Shown here: positions 56,000 to 64,000 of the stretch, one piece after another
Layout of the letters: each line of letters begins with the position of its first letter
Position numbering within the stretch: position 1 is the stretch's first letter
Assembly (NCBI GenBank): GCA_930367205.1
Contig: OV884011.1
Location: 37,647,754 to 37,711,753, forward strand
DNA length: 64,000 bases
Direction: 5' to 3'
From: Acanthosoma haemorrhoidale
Lineage: Eukaryota > Arthropoda > Insecta > Hemiptera > Acanthosomatidae
Translations under genes and position numbers: made by a program
Notes under the pieces: model-generated
The model's input: the letters and a program-made list of their open reading frames with translations, nothing else
The model's database searches: none
What the model was told of the DNA's origin: nothing

Positions 56000-58900
56000 A
56001 GATATTAGTAAAAAAAACAATCAACAAATCTTAATAGCCAAGGATTGTGAAACAGTTGATAAGATATATATATACATTATTTTTACAAGTTTTTATAATT
56101 AGACATTCATAAATATGAATAGTTTTTTTTTCTTTTAGATAAATACAGTTATCAAGAAACAACGTGATAACGCGCTATAGCAGAGTTGTTAAATAAGGTT
56201 GTTAAAGTCTGATCTAATCCTACTCTAATTACCTAGATTTTGCATCTTAAAAATAAATGTTTTATAAACAATTGTGATCATATAGTGATGCTTAAGACTT
56301 CGGAAGAACGGTATACTTCCATAGAATTTTCAACAATTTTACCTGACCAACATGAATCACCAAATTAGCCATTATATTTTTACTGTATTTCATACCATTT
56401 CCGTTCTTTTAGAGGTTCGTTGGGGTTGTTGTTTTTTTCTAAAACAGAAACCCTTGTTTTAACCTAGGTGTTGAGGGCTTGGCGAGTCTCCTGCTTAAAC
56501 TCTAGACATAAAGTTTATAGACACCCCTCTAATTAATTAGTTGGTATATATACATATAATTTTAAGAAGGGGATCTTATTCACACCCGGTTGTATCGATT
56601 GTTGGGATTTTAATCGGCTTAGATTACAAAAAAAGTGACTAAAATTCTTTTCGCAACCTTATGAAATCCCTTAATCGTTAGATCCATCATCACTGTTTTC
56701 TCCCCCACAGAATTAGGTAAGTAGCGACTCGATTACCATCACTGGTCTTAGTCTAAGCCCCCGATTAAAAATTCTTAAGGGAAGCCGTGCGTGCCTCCCA
56801 TTGTTGGTAATTAGACAAACTAACAACAATTGCAATTTCAAAAACAGCGTAAAATCGATAGCGTTATAGACGTTTCACGTCTACGGAGTATTCACTTTTA
56901 GGTTATGTTTCTTTAAAATGCAACTGCAGTGTAGGATAAGGATGAAAACAAGCCCCAACAACGAGGCGACAGCTTGGAGCCATGGAGACACAAATCGATA
57001 TATCGATGTGGAATTAGGAGTCCGCTTTTGTGGCGAATGCCGGCTTGCAATTCCGCAGCATCTTTTCGTCATCTTCGGTATCATTATTATTAACATTGAT
57101 AAATAGAAAATAGATCTTTTGAGCAATAGCATACTGTTAATCATTTACTATTTTTACTCTTTAAATATTTTTAAACGAAGAGAATTGGACCAAACGCTGT
57201 CTACCAAAATATGTATGTCTTTCTAACCGACTGTAGCCTACATGATTATAGCTTTAATATAAGTATTTATGATGGCAACACCCAGTGAACGTAGGGCCTA
57301 AATTTCTTCTCAGATTTTTGCGACATCTGAGAACAGTTTTAAAAGGGTATGAGCAAGTTGGTGAAGTTAAGTTAATAATTTGCCTCGATCCAGAGGGGCA
57401 AGGGATGATATACATTTTCACCAAAAAAAGCTGACTTCTGAAGGTCAGTTCCGCGCAGAAAATCAGTCAGGCGCGCAGAAAATTAACAGAATAAACCCAT
57501 TTTGCTGACCTGAAAAGTTCTTTAAAAAAGTAGAAATGGAATTTTAGAAGATAAACTTAGATATCCTTAGACCAATTTCGAATTCCACCCAAATGATGTT
57601 ATTAAATGCTCAGGCATCCTCTAACAAACGACACCTCATTTGTGTTAAAAATCAATATACAGTCGAGAGACGATTATAACAAAGTAAAACAATAAACCTT
57701 GCACCATAATCTATTATATCCAAGTACGGAAGAATGAATTCTTCATATAATGTAATCGGCGTAACCAATCGTTCGCGAACGCAAGGTTCGCCTTTATTGC
57801 TATCTTTCCGTCGATAGTCCAACAATCATCGCAAACCGACAGGACAGGATGTATAGCTAAAATAAAAATTGGTTATTTGGTTATCTCATCGCTAATTTTT
57901 TTAAGATATTTGAAATTCATTAATACCGCTAGACCCACAGACCCACTGTTATCAGATATGGCGCAATGTAAGATTTAAGCCTTCCACTAAGAAATAACGA
58001 CCTGGTTTGACTAGCGACTACGCCATCATAGCGCCAATAGCTCTTTGACAGGAGAGATGGTGGGGGAAGTAGGGCATTGACGTTAGGGGCAACAATAACT
58101 GCATTAATGGCGGCAATGTACCGTTCAATCTTAAAAGATTGATAGTCGCCTCGCGTATCGAGCAAACAGAAACTTACCATATTCCGTTTAGAAAATTAAT
58201 ACCATCTCTAATTAATAATGTAACTCCCACAAGAGCAGTTTTTATGCAGAAAATTTCCACTTGAGAACTGAATATACATTTTTTATTTCTGATATATTAA
58301 TAAATAAAATGAAAGATGTTAAAATAAACTATGTAAATACGGGACTCCATGACAGTGCCTTCAAAACATTATTGGAACAAAACTATTAGTTTGGCTACTT
58401 TTTACTTAAAAACACTTTTCTTAAACATACATCTTAAATAAAATTTTTACCTGAAATCACTACACAAAGTATTTATTATGAGCAGTACTAATGACTTTAA
58501 TTTATTAACGACTTGTTTCTTTTTTAGGGGGGGGGGGGGTTAGCCCAAAATATACTTGATGTCATTTCTTAAAAAATCTCGGTCACTGAAAATCGCCTTT
58601 ACTGCGAGTACTGTTATTGTAAACTTTTTGTACTATAGGTTATGAAACGATTTTAATGACTTTTAGTAACTACAATTTAATAAAGGCACAAAACAATAAA
58701 TCATCCCATATAATCGTCAAGATCATAAATCTGATACTCTATCAATAATATCAAGTAAAATTTTAAATCAAAATATCATTGCTCTATGGAATCTTCAAAA
58801 TGGAAACACAATTTTGAATTTTTTTAAAATAAATCTCAACAGTGATACATATCATTAAACGATTACATCCTAAATTCAATATAAGATTACAGATGAACAA

Positions 58901-60195
58901 GTTTTAGTTGCTGACGAGATGTTTTTTTACCCCCGAAATGACTTGGTTCCCATCTAGTTTAAAAGGAGTTATTTAGACAAGACAGTTTTGTTTTTTTATG
59001 CACTGTCCTCCCCACGACCTTGCAAATTTCTGCGAGTAACTCCCACAAAATTACACCGTTATTATTAAAAACGCGGCATGACTTGAAAGAGGAAGCTGAG
59101 GCAGAAAGTGCTTGGGTCGGGGCATTAGGAAATTGCTAAAATTAAAAATTCATCCCTTTAATCACGCTTAAGCAAACAACTCGAGCTCTAGGGGGTAAGC
59201 GGGACCCCCGTTGTTTGTCTCAGGCAGTTCCATCGCCGACGTAAGAACGACGAGTTCAGAGTAGAAGAATATTTAAATGAATAACTAGTCAAAGGAAATG
59301 AAAGCACCGACTGACTGTGAACGACGAAGTTCGCAGAAAGGTGGAAATATTTTCCCTACGAATAACGCCGAACCGTCCAATCGCGATTTACAGTTATCTG
59401 ACTGTTTAGATGTCCATTGTAGCCGTATTGGACAATAATGTATAATCGAGTGCATAATCTTTTCATTGTTGTACAGTTGCACTTTAAACCATCATTAATG
59501 AACGTTTATGTGGACTGTATTGCACGCTGTATCAATAACTAGTACTAGGATTCGACGAAAAAATCCAACCACTGGTGGATCCTTATCCCTGATTGGTGGA
59601 GAAAGTTTGCCTATTCGTGGTTCGAGATTAGTCGCTACCTTCGAATTCGGCTCTATTAATTAGCGTTTGAAGTCTACCTGAACTGAACCGAAAAATCAGC
59701 ACGTCCTAGGCTCAAATCTCACCAATATTTGTACACTTATTACTTATTATTATGTCAAGTTAATATAACTTTGTACTATCAATTTCTATTTTTAACAAGC
59801 GGGGTTGAAAACATAAAAGTTTCTAGTATTGAAAATCCAGAAAAAATCGAAAAACAAAATGGGAAGGTTTTATATCTGTCTGCCTGATTTCGGTTTGATT
59901 AATATGTAGTAATGAAGTAGGCGATGAAAATAATGTCGACATGGAATGCGTGGTTAACTGATTCTACTCGACTCAGCTCTCCAGCTATGTACTAAACTAG
60001 GTCGTTATAAAATATTGGACTTACCAAGACTTAATATACTAGTGGAGAAAAGGATATTAATAAGTATATAAATATTTATATTTAAATAAACCATTTATAC
60101 GCACAAGAACTTTTGCAACAGCCTAACAGTCCTATCCTTCAACAGTTCGACCGAAGAAGACAGGTCTATACGTGATCGGAAGTGTCATCAGGAAT
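56000..60195. other. Intergenic DNA, no gene recognised
   Basis: It has scattered CpG-richer patches (57.75-58.17 and 59.1-59.65 kb) that could be regulatory or untranslated exons. No protein homology was read. A G13 run is at 58527-58539. Confidence 0.35.
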
Positions 60196-60199
60196 GCAG

Positions 60200-60246
60200 C
60201 GAGGAACTGACTCACTCACCTCAACCGGACTGACGACTTTATAAAC
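60200..60246 (-). promoter_or_regulatory. Possible minus-strand core promoter (TATA plus initiator)
   Basis: The minus strand reads GTTTATAAAGTCGTC and, about 35 nt after the start of TATAAA, TCAGTT, a match to the arthropod initiator at the usual spacing. The block from about 60290 to 60120 is richer in CpG than its surroundings. It points toward Klc, whose 5' UTR exon must lie upstream of 38552, but nothing links them directly. An alternative reading is an exon ending GTTGAG|GTGAGT at the same place. Confidence 0.25.
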
Positions 60247-60249
60247 ACT

Positions 60250-61480
60250 CACGTCGGTAATTTGTAATTGGGCCGCACCAAGAAACGGCGAAAAAATTAT
60301 TTTAATTGCAGTGCAATCAAGGGAGGTAAAATCGTAATTCATCTGTCTGCGATATATGTCTATTCGACATAAAAATATAAAATATTTTTTTTTAATAAAT
60401 TAATAAATTTTTTAGCAAACTGATCTTACACCCCAAATGAACACAATTTATAAAATTATCCCTTCAGCACATGCACATTTAATTTATAAATAGTGAATAT
60501 ATCTATTTTTTTTAAATAGAATAGCTTACAATAATAATCAATTTCAGTTATTGACGTACACAAAATTTAAACAGAATAAAAATTTTGGCAGGAAATAAAT
60601 TAACTTTATTCCATCAAGTAACAAGTAAAATTCGTTTGGTAAAGAGCGACATCATAATATAAAATATATAAATTACAAAAACAGCAATTTGTTTTAGGTT
60701 TAAGCATTTCAACCGCAAGGGTCATTGATGGCCACATTCCACAGTAATTTGCTAGGAAATAAGATTGATACATGATCAAAGATTGATACAAATAATAAAA
60801 TGTCAAGCACACCAAAATTATCGACGAATCTTCATAGTCAAAATAATTTCCTTGTCTATGAACAATTGCTAATATAGAAAAATATGACTGTTTAACTCGT
60901 TTTGTGAGGCCTTAATCTGGTTTCTAGCTGTGTTTTAAAATTTCTTGAGTTTTCAATGTATTTATGTAAATATTTTTCGTTATTATCTTAAGTGAAGTAA
61001 ATACAATTAAGAAGGGTGTCAAAAAATCTGTTTCATATTGCAAAGTGAACTTGTTTCGAATTTTAAAATTAAAAAATAATAAATAAATTCTTATAATCAT
61101 CATATTGGCTATATGTGGTAATTTTGAAACGATTGTTAGTAAGATTGCAGTTTGAACTCAAATAATTTTCTCCTAACCCCTTAATAAGTGGAAACACACT
61201 GACCCAGGAATCAACTGGGCTACTGGCCCATCAGAGAGAAGAAAAATCAAATGATTATCTTGACTCATAATCACAGTGCATGTGATATTTATAATTACAG
61301 ATACTGATTGGTAAAAGAATTCAATTTTGAATCAATGCATTTTTATTTGGAATAGCTATCATTTGAATGACTAATCATAATATTAGAATTTCAATTTTCG
61401 ATCTGCACATTTTGTAGTGATAGGGTTAGTAGACAGACGGACACTGTCCATGTCTAATGTATTTTTAAGATTATTTATTT
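60250..61480. other. AT-rich intergenic DNA
   Basis: Nothing recognised. Confidence 0.4.
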
Positions 61481-61489
61481 CTTACATCG

Positions 61490-63275
61490 GAATCCCCTTT
61501 TATCATCCCGAATCCTTTCCACCAATGTAGACCACAGCTATTCCGATAACACCAAAGCCACCTTCAATGTATGTTAAAAAAATTCATGTTGGTGTGTGAG
61601 ATCAATTGAAAAAAAATATATTAGGCATTGGGAAGTTCGCCCGACTCAATAGAAGTAGAGACATGAGGATTCCGCCTGATAAGTCAGATAATTATCGAGC
61701 GATCGATAATTATCTTGCAAACATAGAAACTAAGTTCCACTCCTACCAAGGACGATCGATCCTTAGGGGTTATCGTTAGGAATATTCACCAAATCACACT
61801 AATCGCCGTAATTCAAGGATAATTAGGAGCCCCCCCCCCCCCTCCTAAGCAAGACAAATAGTCAATGTCGTTAGGGAGGACAAAGACATAGAAACTCCCA
61901 CGAAAACTAGTGTTTTTCGCTGACCTAGGAACAAAGATTTACAAAGTGAACTACCTCAACTATACTAGAGTCAAGATGGAAAAAACATATCCCAGGCGTG
62001 AGATAGTACAGCGTCACAACTGATAATATGGCCACAGTCGCTCGACCAAGAGCAAGCTTTCCAAGAAACCCCCACTATATGTGCCTGGTTTCCTACCTCA
62101 TACCAAGCTCTAATAATTAATTATGACATTCCAAAAATCCCTAACTATCCTTCATTGGAATGCCAATGGTGTTCGAAAACAGACAAACGAACTGACATTA
62201 CTACATGAAAAAAAACATTGACATTGGACTTATTACAAAACACAATAAATATGTTAAAACACAACTGACAGAGCTAACAGATCCCTCAAAACCCCTCATT
62301 TTAGCGAATATACCACCCTGATGGAACATCAAAAGCTGGTACTGATATCCTTATCCATCATTCCCTTTCCCATCATATCCGCTTGATTGCTCATGACTTC
62401 CTGCATGTCACAGCTTTATCAATCCGCACATTTTCCTTCCCCCTCACCATCGCAGTATTGTCCACTAAACTAGTTTATTTCTAACTCACAATTTATCACC
62501 TTTCTTAACTCAATTGGACATCATTACCTTGTAGGCGGAGATTTCAAAGCTAAGGACACGCAGGGCTCAAGAACCACTAAATTCCGAAGGTGTGCTTTGT
62601 TATCTGCACCTTTATCCTCAAATCCCCCCACAAATGCCCTGAGGATAGCCTATCGAAATCCCGACATCCTTGATTTCTTCATCCATCATGGATTAGGGCC
62701 GATAGATTCGTTCACTACACGGGCTCGATGACCTGTCGCCAAACCATAACACTTGTCACTCTTTCAATAACCCAACCCCCGAAGTACCTCCTTAGATTCT
62801 TCGACGAATCCCAGCCAAAGCAATAATTTTTCTCACCTACATATTTAATTGTATTTTTATTTTTATTGTATATCACCCACTTCCCTCTTCTCTGGAAATA
62901 GTCCATTATTGTCCTCTTACAGACACCTGGAAAGTCGCCTAATGACCCCTTAACTTACAGGTCAATCAGTCTAAGAATGCTTCTCAAACGCTACTAGCTC
63001 ATATTTGAATCCAAAAACCTTCTCCCAGTAATCAATCAATTCTGCTTCTGCTTTCAGACACTCGACTACTTAACAAGGCCTCCGCGTTGTTGATCATATA
63101 TCCTCTGCGCCTGGCCAAAATTTGTATGTATATATTGTATGAATGGAATCGTACCTAGGTATGAATGTATGTGCATGAATTAACATGACAATTAATAATG
63201 ATGTATAGGCAAATTGTAATTTTTTAATACAGATGTACTATAATAGATTTATTACTTATACTAAATAAAGCATTT
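61490..63275 (+). mobile_element. jockey-like LINE relic spanning ORF1, endonuclease and RT pieces
   Basis: Plus strand, in order: ORF1 (gag-like) scraps around 61740-61940 (DRSLGVIVRNIHQITLIAVI, RQIVNVVREDKDIET); start of the endonuclease near 62135 (LTILHWNANGVRKQTNELTL) and its centre near 62535 (VGGDFKAKDTQGSRTT, where the family has GDFNAKH), then NPDILDFFIHHGL; RT start near 62925 (PGKSPNDPLTYRSISL, LLPVINQFCFCFQT). The last ~150 bp ends at AATAAAGC (63263). About 1.8 kb is left of an element that would normally be 4-5 kb, so large internal deletions occurred. Many stops. Confidence 0.8.
61830..61842. repeat. Poly(C) run of 13
   Basis: C13 lies inside the ORF1 relic of the LINE. Confidence 0.9.
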
Positions 63276-64000
63276 TTCTATCATATCAATCGTAGACAGA
63301 AAATAGGCGACTACCATTCCACGGAGGTACTGGGAGAGTATAAGTCCAACTTATATTGATTTTTGCTAAGCTTGAAGGGGAGAAGTGTACTGGCACAGCA
63401 CTGCATGCAGAACGCCATGTATTTAAATCTAACAAGAACGTACACAGCCACGGCCCTTTTTCTTAAGATAGTATTTATTAAAACACGAATCATATACTAC
63501 AACTAATGCTTATTTATAAATGTTCAATCTATAAATATTTGATGCCATAAAAAGCCACACTCTCTAAAAATTTAAAAATGAAGAAATGGATTGTAGTCTA
63601 CTTTGTAAGTTTTTCGTTTCTACAGATGTTCTTCTGAGGTTTGCCAGAGTGTGGTCAAAGACACTTGATATTGCTAGGCTTACAGTATGTAAGACACACG
63701 GTCATTCCCTGTAATGTGACAGTTGTAGCAAAATGTGGAGTCAGTAGACCTTCAGCGAAATCTAGACATTCATAAGTGACAAGCACCTTTCTATTACGGT
63801 GACTTAAGGGGTAGAAACCATTAACATGAAAATAGAAGTGAAGGTGGGACTTTGAAGGAGTTCTAGGCGTTATAGATTGTACGGTAGATAGAATGATATC
63901 TTAGCCGAGCCCCGTCCACTAGATATGAAATTTTAAAGGTATATCACCCCTAAAATATGCTGATTACTTTATAAGAATGGAAAAAAATTAAATGCGATAA
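63276..64000. other. Intergenic DNA to window end
   Basis: No gene recognised. Confidence 0.4.

Noticed and set aside
57929..58180. Minus-strand 83-codon ORF near CpG-rich sequence
   Set aside because: No known family and no convincing splice partners; left as unannotated.

Overview
The window looks like nuclear DNA of an insect or another arthropod. It is strongly AT-rich, its introns run to several kilobases with canonical GT-AG ends, and it carries relics of mariner transposons, jockey-like non-LTR retrotransposons and tRNA-derived SINEs. I cannot fix the order; the coding sequence would fit a hemipteran or another hemimetabolous insect, but that is inference.

Only one cellular gene can be read with confidence: kinesin light chain (Klc), on the minus strand. 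I rebuilt ten coding exons between 38527 (ATG) and 10061 (stop). Together they give 1725 nt, or 574 residues plus a stop. Every exon join keeps the reading frame and every intron has GT-AG ends. The protein has the usual KLC order: an N-terminal coiled coil that binds kinesin heavy chain, an acidic linker with an LFP motif, six TPR units that bind cargo, and a variable tail. The start-codon exon is preceded by a 3' splice site, so the promoter and 5' UTR exon(s) lie above 38552. They may be in the 38.6-64 kb stretch or outside the window.

Layout, in plus coordinates. 0-10 kb lies downstream of Klc: AT-rich DNA with a 300-bp inverted-repeat element (3.5 kb), a palindromic MITE-like element (8 kb) and an unexplained exon-like ORF (0.8-1.0 kb). 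10-38.5 kb is Klc. Its introns hold a head-to-head SINE pair (13.6-13.9 kb), a 121-bp tandem repeat (15.9-16.2 kb), a possible LINE fragment (16.9 kb), a second copy of the 300-bp element (20.3 kb), and a repeat-rich intron (29.6-35.7 kb) with two dead mariners and possible LTR retrotransposon remains. 38.6-64 kb has no recognisable cellular gene. It holds SINE copies, three LINE relics (44.1-45.2, 49.85-50.55 and 61.5-63.3 kb) and a possible minus-strand promoter near 60.2 kb.

No tRNA gene that looks functional, no rRNA gene and no CRISPR array was seen. The transposon-encoded proteins all look inactivated. The least familiar material is the SINE family, the two inverted-repeat element families and the distal Klc C-terminal exon.
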